This document shows positions 17,206-26,737 of a DNA stretch of 64,000 bases, in pieces. Source of the stretch: Limnobacter sp. MED105 (GTDB lineage Bacteria > Pseudomonadota > Gammaproteobacteria > Burkholderiales > Burkholderiaceae_B); assembly GCF_000170915.1 (NCBI RefSeq), contig NZ_ABCT01000012.1, forward strand, positions 52,866 to 116,865. Direction: 5' to 3'. Positions within the stretch are counted from its first letter, which is position 1. The number at the start of each line of letters is the position of its first letter. The translations under genes were made by a program, and so were the position numbers. The notes under the pieces were generated by a model, which was not told where the DNA came from, did not search any database, and was given only the letters and a program-made list of their open reading frames with translations.

Positions 17206-18293
17206 TGAATCCTCAACACCAGCATGAATTGAAAACTGGCCTGTTACGTGGACTGGTTTGGATAGCGCTCGCCTTGGTGTTGCTGTTGGTGCTGAACCTG
17301 GCCAATTCAGCCGTTGCTGCGAAACCTGTGGACCGAAGCACTATGCTGTTTCCGTACTATGAAGTGTCCGATGTGCTGAGCAGCGTAGCAACGCACCACT
17401 ATGCCAGTGACACTGCTCAGTTGCGCATTCAACTTGAACAGTTGAGTGCAGCCACAGCACACTATTGCAAGATTGATACAAAGGCGAAGTCCATCGACAA
17501 GCAGCAGCTTCAGGCGCAATACGCCAAAGCCTACCTCGCTTGGCTGGAGCTGTCGGCCGTGGTGATGGGCCCCATGCTGGACGGCAACACGGTACGCCAA
17601 ATCGACTTTCGCCCTCTGCGCCTTAATTTGTTGGAACGTGCAATTAAAAAACAGCCACAAGGCGCGCAAGCCATGGCCCTGATCGGAAGTCCAGCAAAGG
17701 GTTTTCCGGCGTTTGAGTATTTATTGACTCAGGATGATTTCAAAGCGGTAACACCGCAGTGCAACTACGCACATGAAGTAGTGCTTGACATTGCCCGCAC
17801 TGTGGCTGATTTGAAATGGGACGAGGCACAAGCCTTGGGCGCAAATATGCAGTTGTATTTCAACCAGTTGATTGGGGCGACGCACACCCTGGCGTGGGAG
17901 CGAATGGAAAAGCCGCTTTTGAAAAACAAAGACGAGGCAGGTGTTGCCCATTGGCCATTCATGGAACTGCAAATTACCCAGAAAGCATGGGCTGCGCAGT
18001 GGCAAGGCATAGAACACTTGCTGCTGGTCAACAGCCAAACTGTTCCGCAGGCCAATGCACAAGTGGTCCCACTAGAGGCCTATTTGCGGGGGTTGGGAAA
18101 AATCGAATTGGCCGACACCTTGGTCAGGCACAGCAGTGCGGTAGCTACAGCGATGCGGAACAATGACATCGCAACGCCAGCCAGTGTTGAGCGGTCTGTC
18201 AAATCGCTCAAAGTACTCAAAGGATTTCTGGAAAGTGAAGTAGCCACCGGTTTGAAGGTGTCCGTTCAGTTTTCGTCTTCCGATGGCGATTGA
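17205..18293 (+). CDS. Second imelysin-like protein
   Basis: A 362-residue protein with one N-terminal membrane segment or signal (about 17-38, ending AVAA) and an imelysin-like helical domain. The GxHxxE motif is degenerate: the corresponding place reads GFPAFEYLLTQ, keeping the Glu but not the His, so if metal is bound the site differs from that of the first imelysin. The preceding GTG (17202) is in frame, but I prefer the ATG at 17205. Operon position imelysin, DHOR, imelysin, DUF1513 is a conserved arrangement. Confidence 0.83.
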   Translation: MNPQHQHELKTGLLRGLVWIALALVLLLVLNLANSAVAAKPVDRSTMLFPYYEVSDVLSSVATHHYASDTAQLRIQLEQLSAATAHYCKIDTKAKSIDKQQLQAQYAKAYLAWLELSAVVMGPMLDGNTVRQIDFRPLRLNLLERAIKKQPQGAQAMALIGSPAKGFPAFEYLLTQDDFKAVTPQCNYAHEVVLDIARTVADLKWDEAQALGANMQLYFNQLIGATHTLAWERMEKPLLKNKDEAGVAHWPFMELQITQKAWAAQWQGIEHLLLVNSQTVPQANAQVVPLEAYLRGLGKIELADTLVRHSSAVATAMRNNDIATPASVERSVKSLKVLKGFLESEVATGLKVSVQFSSSDGD

Positions 18294-19368
18294 TTCGATG
18301 TTGAATTCACGCCGACAATTTTTAGTTCAAAGTAGTGCGCTGGTATTCAGCCTGGCTTTGCCCTTGTCGGCTGAGTCTGCAATCAATACCCGGCACGCCC
18401 GTTTGCTGGCGGCCTGGCAGTTGCCAAATGGTGCGTATCAAGTGGGGGTGCTCAACTCAGCCGGGCAAGCTGGCGCGCTTTCTCATGCCGTGCGCATGGC
18501 AGTCGATTTGCCCACACGCCCGCATGGTTTGATGCATTTGCAAGGCGATGAGTATTTGGTGATTGCGCGCCGGCCTGGTGATTGGCTGTTGCGCCTGAAT
18601 ATTCGCAGTGGTGAAACCTCGCGAGTGTGGCAGGAAGAAGACCGGCATTTGAACGGCCACAGTGCCTTGCATGGTGATCGCCTTTACACCACAGAAACCG
18701 ATGTGCTTGGTGGCACTGGTGTGCTGGCCGTGCGAAATCGCCACACCTTGGAGTTGCAGGATGTGTGGCCCACGCATGGCAAAGACCCCCACGAAATGCT
18801 GGTGCTGCCCAAGGGCGGACTCGGAATTGACGAGCCCTTTTTGTTGGTGGCCAATGGTGGTATTCACACCCACGCCGACATGGGTAGAACCCAGTTGAAC
18901 CAATTGCCAATGGATTCTTCTCTGGTGGCTTTGCACCCTCGCACGGGCCAGTTGTTGAATCGATGGACACTGAGCGACTCGCGCCTGAGTTTGCGGCACA
19001 TGGCGGTGCATACCAGTGGTGTGGTCGGCATTGCCATGCAGGCGCACCACAGTACCTTCGCTCTTCAAGATGCGGCGCCTGTACTTGCGCTGCTGGATGA
19101 AACAGGGTTGCGCGTGGCGCCTGATTCAGCCGGTGTAAAGGGTTATGCAGGCGACATTGCTTCCACCCCGGAGGGCTTTGTAATCAGCTGCACCAAGAAT
19201 GATTCTGCTGCGACATTTGATGCACTAGGCAGTTTGCTGCATTCGCAGATTGCGCCAGCCGCGTGCGCTTTGGCAGCGAAAGGCGAACAGGTTTGGTTGG
19301 GCAGCAAGCCAGCTGGGGTTCGCGCGCAATTGGAGCTCGACAATCACTGGCTTTTGTTGTCGGCCTGA
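18283..19368 (+). CDS. DUF1513 periplasmic protein, Tat-type signal
   Basis: A 361-residue protein of the DUF1513 family, with beta-propeller-like repeats and no clear catalytic residues. The N-terminus has SRRQFL (residues 9-14) before a hydrophobic stretch ending AES, a Tat-like signal, suggesting export folded or with cofactor. The ATG at 18283 overlaps the imelysin-like gene by 11 nt; the ATG at 18298 is an equally good start. Last gene of the Fur-controlled imelysin operon; role unknown. Confidence 0.8.
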   Translation: MAIDSMLNSRRQFLVQSSALVFSLALPLSAESAINTRHARLLAAWQLPNGAYQVGVLNSAGQAGALSHAVRMAVDLPTRPHGLMHLQGDEYLVIARRPGDWLLRLNIRSGETSRVWQEEDRHLNGHSALHGDRLYTTETDVLGGTGVLAVRNRHTLELQDVWPTHGKDPHEMLVLPKGGLGIDEPFLLVANGGIHTHADMGRTQLNQLPMDSSLVALHPRTGQLLNRWTLSDSRLSLRHMAVHTSGVVGIAMQAHHSTFALQDAAPVLALLDETGLRVAPDSAGVKGYAGDIASTPEGFVISCTKNDSAATFDALGSLLHSQIAPAACALAAKGEQVWLGSKPAGVRAQLELDNHWLLLSA

Positions 19369-19453
19369 TTTGGTTTCATGTCACAAAAGTGTCATCCAAT
19401 GCCAAGCCGCTTGCGTGTATATTTCGCGTACCTGAATAGATTGGTAAATCATC

Positions 19454-19609
19454 ATGAAGCAACAACTTGATCTGTTAAAAGAAATTGAACACAAGCTTGA
19501 AGAATTGAGCAAAGACAAAGACCTGAAAGAAAAGCGCCCGCTGGAAGTCAAAGAGATTAAGGGCCTGCGTTTGGTGGTGTCGTCAATCATTCGCCGCATG
19601 GCCAGCTAA
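19454..19609 (+). CDS. Small basic/acidic helical protein, unknown
   Basis: A 51-residue open reading frame (starts KQQLDLLKEIEHKLEEL) with strongly alternating Glu/Lys and heptad-like leucines in residues 4-25, suggesting a short coiled coil, followed by a basic tail (SSIIRRMAS). Third-position base use looks coding, and it fits the gap between DUF1513 and the convergent MFS gene. The ribosome binding site is weak. I do not recognise a family; it could be a small regulatory or structural protein. Confidence 0.5.
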   Translation: MKQQLDLLKEIEHKLEELSKDKDLKEKRPLEVKEIKGLRLVVSSIIRRMAS

Positions 19610-19624
19610 TTAATTGTCGAACGC

Positions 19625-20845
19625 CTACTGATACACTCGCACCCCTTTTGCAATCCACAATGCGGTCAGGTTGAATGCGATCGCGATCACACTGCAAATC
19701 CAGAAGTTTTCAATCAAGCCTTCGGCGCTGCGTGAAATCACCATGCCGCCCACCAGTGCGGCCACTCCCATTGCGGCCGACTGCATGGATGAATTCAATG
19801 TCATGAAAGTACCCCTGTTTCTGGGGTTGCCCGCCGCACTGACCAATGCCATCCCAGGAATCATTCGTCCGCTGACAAACACAAAGAAGAATGTGGTGAT
19901 CACCAGAATGACTGCCATGCTCATGCCTTCAGTCAGGGTGATCAGGGCCATGGGCACCACAGCAACACTGGCAATGATCTGAAGCATCTTTAGTTTGCCG
20001 ATGCGATCGCTGAGCTTGCCGATGATTTGCGCGCTAAACAGCGTGGCTGCGCCGCCAGCAAGGTAAATCAGCGGAATGTCGGAGGGGGTCAGCCCGGCAT
20101 TGATCTGCATGTAGATCGTGATGTACGGGATGATCGAAAAGCCCGCGAAAATCATGCAGAACGAAAAGCAGAATGCCCGCAAGTGGTTCGAATCGCGAAG
20201 TACCTGGGCAATGCCATGCAGTGGGCCAGTTTCGCCGCGGGCATGCAAGTGACCCTGCAACGTGGGTATGACATACCAACCCGCAACAACCAGCACAAAG
20301 CTGATGCCTGCAATGCCGAAAAACGGGGTATGCCAATTTGAATTGGCCGCCACGTAAAGACCCAAAGGCACGCCCATGACGGTCGAAACAGAGAAGGAGG
20401 TCATGATGACGCCCATGGCCTTGCCCCGGCGCGCAAAGGGCACCACATCGGCCACGATGGTTTGGATCATGGCTGACAAAATACCGCCAAAAAGCCCCGC
20501 TGCAATGCGCGCTCCCATGAGTGTTTCATAGGTGGGTGCGAGGCCACAGGCCAGCGTGGCCACTGCAAAAAGACAATATAGAATCAACAACAGCCGGCGA
20601 CGCTCGAACCGGTCAATGTACAGCGACGCCAACAACCCTGAGGCACCCGCGGCAAAGGTGTAAGCCGACACCAGCAAGCCAAACTGGGCATCCGAAATCG
20701 CAAATGCCAGCGTAAGCTGCGGGCCCAGCGGCATCATGATCATGAAGTCGAGAATGTGGGTGAACTGTATGCCCGCAAGAATAAGAAGCAAGGCCCACTC
20801 GCGCTGGGGAGTCATGTTCACTTGGCATGCGGCTGGGCTGTTCAT
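19625..20845 (-). CDS. MFS transporter (DHA1-like drug/sugar efflux)
   Basis: A 406-residue major facilitator with 12 predicted helices. Signatures include SLYIDRFERRRLL (loop 2/3) and ARIAAGLFGGILSAMIQTIV (helix 4-5 region), typical of AraJ-like antiporters. No neighbouring gene hints at its substrate. The ATG at 20845 precedes a hydrophilic 15-residue leader; the second Met (residue 11) could also start it. Confidence 0.8.
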   Translation of the reverse strand: MNSPAACQVNMTPQREWALLLILAGIQFTHILDFMIMMPLGPQLTLAFAISDAQFGLLVSAYTFAAGASGLLASLYIDRFERRRLLLILYCLFAVATLACGLAPTYETLMGARIAAGLFGGILSAMIQTIVADVVPFARRGKAMGVIMTSFSVSTVMGVPLGLYVAANSNWHTPFFGIAGISFVLVVAGWYVIPTLQGHLHARGETGPLHGIAQVLRDSNHLRAFCFSFCMIFAGFSIIPYITIYMQINAGLTPSDIPLIYLAGGAATLFSAQIIGKLSDRIGKLKMLQIIASVAVVPMALITLTEGMSMAVILVITTFFFVFVSGRMIPGMALVSAAGNPRNRGTFMTLNSSMQSAAMGVAALVGGMVISRSAEGLIENFWICSVIAIAFNLTALWIAKGVRVYQ

Positions 20846-20903
20846 GTACTGCTACCTGTGGATTGGTTTTTTTGGAGTTTGACCTTGAGTTTAACGCGCC
20901 ACT

Positions 20904-21848
20904 TTAGTGCCCTAGCGCGGTGAGTGCATAAATGCCGATTGTCATGGACAGTATGGACACCAGCGTGGTGAGTGCGATGATGTTGGCGGCTAGTTTGCCA
21001 TCGCCCCCGGCGGCTACAGCCATGGCAAAGCTGGCCGCTGCAGTGGGACTTGAGAAGAACATCCAGAGAATGATGAGGTCTCGTCCTTCAATTCCAATGG
21101 CCCATGCCGCAGCGCAGGCCAACACAGGCAATATTGCAATTTTAATGGCGCTTGATTGCATGGCTGACAAGCCCGAGGCCTTCACGCCCGCCAAGGACAG
21201 TGTGCCACCCACACAAATAAGGGCAAGGGGCAAGGTAAGCCCGGCAAAGTATTCGCCCGACTTTAGCAACCACTGCGGTATGTAGAGCTGGATTGCGCTG
21301 GCCAACATGCCCAGTACTACCGCAATAATCAGGGGGTTTTTAATCAGTTCCTTGCCCACTGCAGTTGGGCTGAATTTCAGGGTGGGACTGTAAATGGAGA
21401 GAATCAACACGGACAGTACGTTGAACAGCAAAATGGTAAAGCCGACTAAAACACCACCCACGGATAGCCCGTAGTCGCCGTAGTAACTGGCCACCAAGGC
21501 AAAACTGACCACGCCACAATTGCCCCTGAACGCCCCCTGAACAAACACCCCCCGTTGACCATAAGGAATGGCCCGAGTGGCCCACCACCAACTGGCCAGA
21601 AAACCCAGCACCGTGGCAGCACACAGAAAAAGGACCAACTTGGCGTTGAATGCGCTTTGCAGATCGGCCTGCCAAATGGACAGGAAGAACAGCGTAGGCA
21701 TGGTCGCCTTGTAGGTGAGGGTGGAGGCGGTTTGAATGAAGGAGTCGTTGATGAGATTGACCTTGCGCAACAGCAAGCCCATGAAGACCATCGCGAATAC
21801 TGGGGCGGTGACCCCCAGAATTTCCGAGAGCACATTGACTTGGGCCAT
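20904..21848 (-). CDS. AEC-family transporter (auxin efflux carrier type)
   Basis: A 314-residue protein with about ten membrane segments in two inverted halves, as usual for the AEC family, whose bacterial members move malonate, malate or similar small carboxylates. The conserved kinked helix (NCGVVSFALVASYYG) and LPLALICVGGTLSL are recognisable. It appears monocistronic. Substrate unknown. Confidence 0.82.
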   Translation of the reverse strand: MAQVNVLSEILGVTAPVFAMVFMGLLLRKVNLINDSFIQTASTLTYKATMPTLFFLSIWQADLQSAFNAKLVLFLCAATVLGFLASWWWATRAIPYGQRGVFVQGAFRGNCGVVSFALVASYYGDYGLSVGGVLVGFTILLFNVLSVLILSIYSPTLKFSPTAVGKELIKNPLIIAVVLGMLASAIQLYIPQWLLKSGEYFAGLTLPLALICVGGTLSLAGVKASGLSAMQSSAIKIAILPVLACAAAWAIGIEGRDLIILWMFFSSPTAAASFAMAVAAGGDGKLAANIIALTTLVSILSMTIGIYALTALGH

Positions 21849-21966
21849 GTTGACAGGTGACGTTTGAAGTGACGCTCATTATTTCATTACTGAACTTTGG
21901 GTCAATTGTGGATGACCCTTGTTGGGGCGGTGGTAAACTTGCGCCAACTTTGAAAGTGATGATGTG

Positions 21967-22524
21967 ATGGAAGCGTTTCTGACTGCAACCGGCCTGGTGG
22001 CCTTGGCCGAAATGGGCGACAAAACCCAACTGTTGGCCATTATTCTGGCGACCCGATTCAAAAAGCCATGGCCGATTGTGTGGGGCATTCTGATTGCTAC
22101 TTTGTTGAATCATGCTTTGGCAGGTGCTGTGGGCACTTGGGTCACTACATTGATCAGCGCTGAAACCCTGAAGTGGATTCTGGTGGCCAGTTTTGTGGGC
22201 ATGGGTATCTGGACCCTGTTTCCCGACAAGGAAGACGACACCACGCCAGAGACCGGGAAATGGGGTGTGTTACTGACCACGATTGTCGTATTTTTTCTGG
22301 CCGAAATGGGCGACAAAACCCAGTTGGCCACAGTGGCAATTGCAGCCCAATACAGCGACTTTATGCCCGTGGTAATTGGCACCACCCTGGGTATGATGAT
22401 TGCCAATGCGCCCGTGGTTTTTCTGGGCGAAAAGTTGACACGGGTGTTGCCGCTCAAAGTGCTGCGTGCGATGGCCAGTGGTTTGTTTTTGCTGTTCGGG
22501 GCCTGGATCGCGCTCTTTTCGTGA
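21967..22524 (+). CDS. TMEM165/Gdt1 family Mn2+/Ca2+ exporter
   Basis: A 185-residue membrane protein with two copies of the family motif EMGDKTQ (residues 15-21 and about 112-118), one in each half, which form the cation path. Bacterial members (for example MneA) export manganese. The ATG at 21967 and the in-frame GTG at 21964 are both possible starts. I looked for a yybP-ykoY manganese riboswitch in the 118 bp upstream and did not see one. Confidence 0.86.
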   Translation: MEAFLTATGLVALAEMGDKTQLLAIILATRFKKPWPIVWGILIATLLNHALAGAVGTWVTTLISAETLKWILVASFVGMGIWTLFPDKEDDTTPETGKWGVLLTTIVVFFLAEMGDKTQLATVAIAAQYSDFMPVVIGTTLGMMIANAPVVFLGEKLTRVLPLKVLRAMASGLFLLFGAWIALFS

Positions 22525-22528
22525 TGCG

Positions 22529-22900
22529 TTAATCAGCGGGTTGAACTGGCGGTAGAGCCGCAAACTCATCATCGGAATACAGGCGCGAACGTGTCAGAAA
22601 TCGCAAACCACTCGGCCGCTCCAGGCTGAACATACCGCCATTGCCCCTCACCACGTCAATCGTCAGGTGGGTGTGTTCCCAATAAGCAAACTGCGATTTG
22701 CTCATGTAAAACGGCACACCACCAATTTCCCCCAGTTTGACGTCGGCGCCGCCCAAGGGGAAATCGCTGCGCGGAAACAGCATGGGTGCGCTGCCGTCGC
22801 AACAGCCGCCGCTTTGATGAAAAATGATATCGCCATGCTGGTTTTTTAAAGCAGTAATCAACTCCAAGGCCTCGGGTGTTGCACTGACTCGGTTCGACAT
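22529..22900 (-). CDS. DUF779 protein, partner of aldehyde dehydrogenase
   Basis: A 123-residue DUF779 protein with the family motif GGCCDGSAPM near residue 31-40 and a downstream aspartate/histidine-rich segment (YWEHTHLTIDV). Genes of this family habitually sit beside AcoD/ExaC-type aldehyde dehydrogenases, as here (81 nt downstream, same strand). The ATG at 22900 (SNRVSATPEAL) has GGAG upstream; an in-frame ATG at 22927 is less likely. Its role, perhaps maturation or protection of the dehydrogenase, is not established. Confidence 0.82.
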   Translation of the reverse strand: MSNRVSATPEALELITALKNQHGDIIFHQSGGCCDGSAPMLFPRSDFPLGGADVKLGEIGGVPFYMSKSQFAYWEHTHLTIDVVRGNGGMFSLERPSGLRFLTRSRLYSDDEFAALPPVQPAD

Positions 22901-22981
22901 TGATTTTCTCCGGTTCAACCAAAACACCGCCCAACCCGTGTCGGGCCGAGCGGTTCGTACTACTTACATCGCTTTACGAAC

Positions 22982-24502
<1,521 letters not shown>

Positions 24503-24545
24503 GTCCCTAACTCCTTGTTGTGTTGATGTAGGTAGGGCACATTGC

Positions 24546-24560
24546 GCAACGGTCATGCCA
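24546..24560 (-). promoter_or_regulatory. Sigma-54 (-24/-12) promoter of aldehyde dehydrogenase
   Basis: Minus strand TGGCATG-ACCG-TTGC, with correct GG to GC spacing. Transcription would start about 12 bp downstream, roughly 30 bp before the ATG at 24502. Confidence 0.75.
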
Positions 24561-24675
24561 GTGTCGATTGGGGACAATTTCCGGAAGCACGTTTCCGCAG
24601 TCGATCTTTGTTGAAATGCAATTAGGAATAAATCTGCAGGACTTTGGGCAGGGTAACTTGATGGGCGGTGTACTT

Positions 24676-24697
24676 ATTATGCAATTCTTTGCATAAT
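24676..24697. repeat. Perfect inverted repeat upstream of aldehyde dehydrogenase promoter
   Basis: ATTATGCAA-TTCT-TTGCATAAT: 9-bp perfect arms, 4-bp spacer. It lies about 116 bp upstream of the -24 element, the usual distance for an enhancer, but it does not match the TGTTNC-N5-GRAACA repeat of the other sigma-54 promoters here, so a different regulator may bind. Confidence 0.6.
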
Positions 24698-24711
24698 ATT
24701 GTTGCGCTGCA

Positions 24712-24734
24712 CACATTTGACACACTCAAATGTG
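24712..24734. repeat. Perfect inverted repeat near 3' end of ModE-like gene
   Basis: CACATTTGA-CACAC-TCAAATGTG: 9-bp perfect arms, 5-bp spacer, 8 bp after the regulator's stop codon. It could form an RNA hairpin (no T-run on the minus strand, so a poor terminator) or be a protein site for the aldehyde dehydrogenase promoter. Confidence 0.55.
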
Positions 24735-24742
24735 GGGGGGGG

Positions 24743-25819
24743 TTAGTTGGCCTGAATCTCGTTGAGAAATAATTCCAGTGCCTGCGTTCTGCCCAAGTTC
24801 AATGGCTTGTAACCTGCTGCATTTTTTACATGCTCGAGTACTTCTGCGCTGCGCAACCAGGGCAACAAAATATCCAGCGCCCGGTATTGCAGATCACTGT
24901 TGTGCAACACCAAAAAGTAGCGTTCTTTGGACACGGGCCTAAACTGCAGACCATAGTGGTCGGCCGCAGCGCGAATCCCCAAGCCTAAATCACCGTGACC
25001 GGCAGCAATGGTGCAAGCCACTGCCAAATGGGAGTTTTCTTCGTGGAAGAATCCGGGCAGATCTTCGGCTTTCAGGCAGGCTTTGGTGATCAACGCATCC
25101 AGTTGGTGGTGGGTTGATGAAGCCGAGTTTCGGTTTACCAGCAGGGCACGCCGTTGGGCCACATCTTCCAGCGTGGGTGGTGTGGCCGCTGGGCGGCTCA
25201 TCCAGCCGATATCGCGCTCGAACAGTTCAATGACGCTGAGGTTCGAGCCACGCAACCAGCGGCGCATGATTTGGTGAACATGCGAATGTTCTTCAAGCCC
25301 CACTGGCAAGTGGCAGCCAGCCACGCGCACTTCGCCGCGGTGAAGGGCGGAAAGCGCTGCAATGCTGCCCGACCACCGCAGCGACAGTTGCAGTTTTTTG
25401 TACAAAGCGGTGTTTTGAAACAGGTTTTGTAGCACCAGGTCGTCGCTCAGCGCCAGACTGATCCAGGGTTTGTTTTGATCAATGTCCAGCCACTCGGCAT
25501 TCAGTTGTTCACCCACTGTACCCAGGTCGGGCGCCACGCGCACATTGCCTTGTTCCACCATCCAGATCAATTTGTGCCCGAACCGCGTGAGGCAAGCGCC
25601 GGCACGCCCGTGAGTGGCCACCAGATCTTCGCCCAGCATTTGGTTGTATTGCTGGATTTGCGACCATAGGGTACGGTAAGAAACGCCCAGCGCTTTACAG
25701 GCCAGCGAAATGGAGCCAGCCGTATCGATGGTTTTCAAGGTGTTCAACATGCGTTGGTCCAGTTCAACAAACTGACCGTCGTCTTTTTTCCAACGCGCGG
25801 ATATTTTTAGATTGAGCAT
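24743..25819 (-). CDS. ModE-type winged helix regulator with periplasmic-binding-like effector domain
   Basis: A 358-residue regulator. Residues about 20-100 form a ModE/LysR-like winged helix (AGSISLACKALGVSYRTLWSQIQ is the helix-turn-helix). The remaining 250 residues resemble a periplasmic-binding-protein fold (PBP_like), ending near LNEIQAN. Effectors for such proteins can be oxyanions or small organic acids; the effector here is unknown. The ATG at 25819 starts at the domain edge; the frame continues to 26080 but into the divergent gene. It is divergent from the SoxYZ-like operon, with its start 10 bp from that operon's sigma-54 promoter, so mutual regulation is plausible. Confidence 0.75.
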   Translation of the reverse strand: MLNLKISARWKKDDGQFVELDQRMLNTLKTIDTAGSISLACKALGVSYRTLWSQIQQYNQMLGEDLVATHGRAGACLTRFGHKLIWMVEQGNVRVAPDLGTVGEQLNAEWLDIDQNKPWISLALSDDLVLQNLFQNTALYKKLQLSLRWSGSIAALSALHRGEVRVAGCHLPVGLEEHSHVHQIMRRWLRGSNLSVIELFERDIGWMSRPAATPPTLEDVAQRRALLVNRNSASSTHHQLDALITKACLKAEDLPGFFHEENSHLAVACTIAAGHGDLGLGIRAAADHYGLQFRPVSKERYFLVLHNSDLQYRALDILLPWLRSAEVLEHVKNAAGYKPLNLGRTQALELFLNEIQAN

Positions 25820-25829
25820 TTGCGAATAC

Positions 25830-25845
25830 AGGCATGTCGATTGCT
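25830..25845 (+). promoter_or_regulatory. Sigma-54 promoter of SoxYZ-like/MBL operon
   Basis: AGGCATG-TCGA-TTGCT. The GG and GC dinucleotides and spacing are correct; only the first base of the -24 box deviates (A for T), as in the pqqA promoter. Start codon 25886 lies about 29 bp after the expected transcription start. I see no clear copy of the TGTTNC-N5-GRAACA repeat upstream; that region lies inside the regulator gene. Confidence 0.65.
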
Positions 25846-25885
25846 TGCATTCTGACAGATTACAAAAAGCAGGAGACAGGTAATC

Positions 25886-26737
25886 ATGATGTTCAGCAGT
25901 ACAAAACAATCGATTCTTCAAATAATCCCTGTGGGGATTCTGGTAAGTGGTGTCGTGGTGGTGAGCAATTTTTTCGCCAGCCCGGTTTTTGCTGCACCGA
26001 TAGAACTGGGTGCAGTGAAAGGCGATTTGACGGGTGGCGACCCGCTGGGTTCCATGCAGTGGCCTGACATGAAAGGGCAATTTTTTGAGGCGGATGCGAA
26101 AACCGTGTTCGACTCCAGAATCAAGGTCACAGTGCCCTTGTTTGCTGAAGACGCCATGAATGTACCAGTGTCATTCGATGCCTCAGCTTTGGGCAAGGTG
26201 AAGAAAATCGTGGTGCTGGTGGACAGAAACCCGATTCGCAAGGTGTTGGAATTTATTCCCGAGAAGGCCAAGCCTGCTTTGAATTTTCGTTTCAAGCTGG
26301 AGCAAGCCAGTCCCATTCGTGTGGCCGCACTGACCGAAGACGGCGTGTGGCATGTGGGTTATGCCTTCATTGAAGCGGCTGGCGGTGGTTGCACTGTGCC
26401 CGGCGCAACGCGGGCTGATGGCAGTTGGCCACAAACTTTGAACAAGGTGGCCGGCAAAATGTTTGATGCCAATCAGTTGCGAGACGATGCGCGCTTGCGT
26501 GTGCAAGTGTCGCACCCCATGGACACCGGTTTGGTGGCTGGTGTACCCGCCTTTTACATTGAAGAAATGATTTTGCAAGACCAGAACAAACAAGTGCTGG
26601 CCAAACTGTACCCCTTTGAGCCCGTGTCAGAGAACCCCTTGTTTTCTTTTGATTTTGACAAGAAACCAGTGGGGCCGATCAGCCTGGTGGGGCGTGACAA
26701 CAATGGCAACCGTATTGATGCAAAGGTTACCCAATGA
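25886..26737 (+). CDS. Quinoprotein-dehydrogenase-associated SoxYZ-like carrier
   Basis: A 283-residue secreted protein (signal about 10-36, ending FAA) in which a SoxY-like domain (about 60-170, ending AAGGGC) is followed by a SoxZ-like immunoglobulin domain (about 195-283). Fused SoxY-SoxZ relatives of this type are found only near PQQ-dependent alcohol dehydrogenases, where they are thought to be part of a relay with an MBL-fold protein. The Cys of GGGC might carry a substrate, as SoxY does, but that is unproven. Start supported by AGGAGA 8 nt upstream. The stop overlaps the next start by 4 nt. Confidence 0.83.
   Translation: MMFSSTKQSILQIIPVGILVSGVVVVSNFFASPVFAAPIELGAVKGDLTGGDPLGSMQWPDMKGQFFEADAKTVFDSRIKVTVPLFAEDAMNVPVSFDASALGKVKKIVVLVDRNPIRKVLEFIPEKAKPALNFRFKLEQASPIRVAALTEDGVWHVGYAFIEAAGGGCTVPGATRADGSWPQTLNKVAGKMFDANQLRDDARLRVQVSHPMDTGLVAGVPAFYIEEMILQDQNKQVLAKLYPFEPVSENPLFSFDFDKKPVGPISLVGRDNNGNRIDAKVTQ

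Noticed and set aside
21849..21966. Manganese riboswitch (yybP-ykoY) upstream of the TMEM165/Gdt1 gene
   Set aside because: I looked for the conserved helix and loop motifs and found none in the 118 bp.
25755..25776. Inverted repeat GGTCcAGTT / AACTgACC as activator site for the SoxYZ-like operon
   Set aside because: It lies inside the regulator's coding sequence and does not match the dyad of the other promoters; too weak to annotate.
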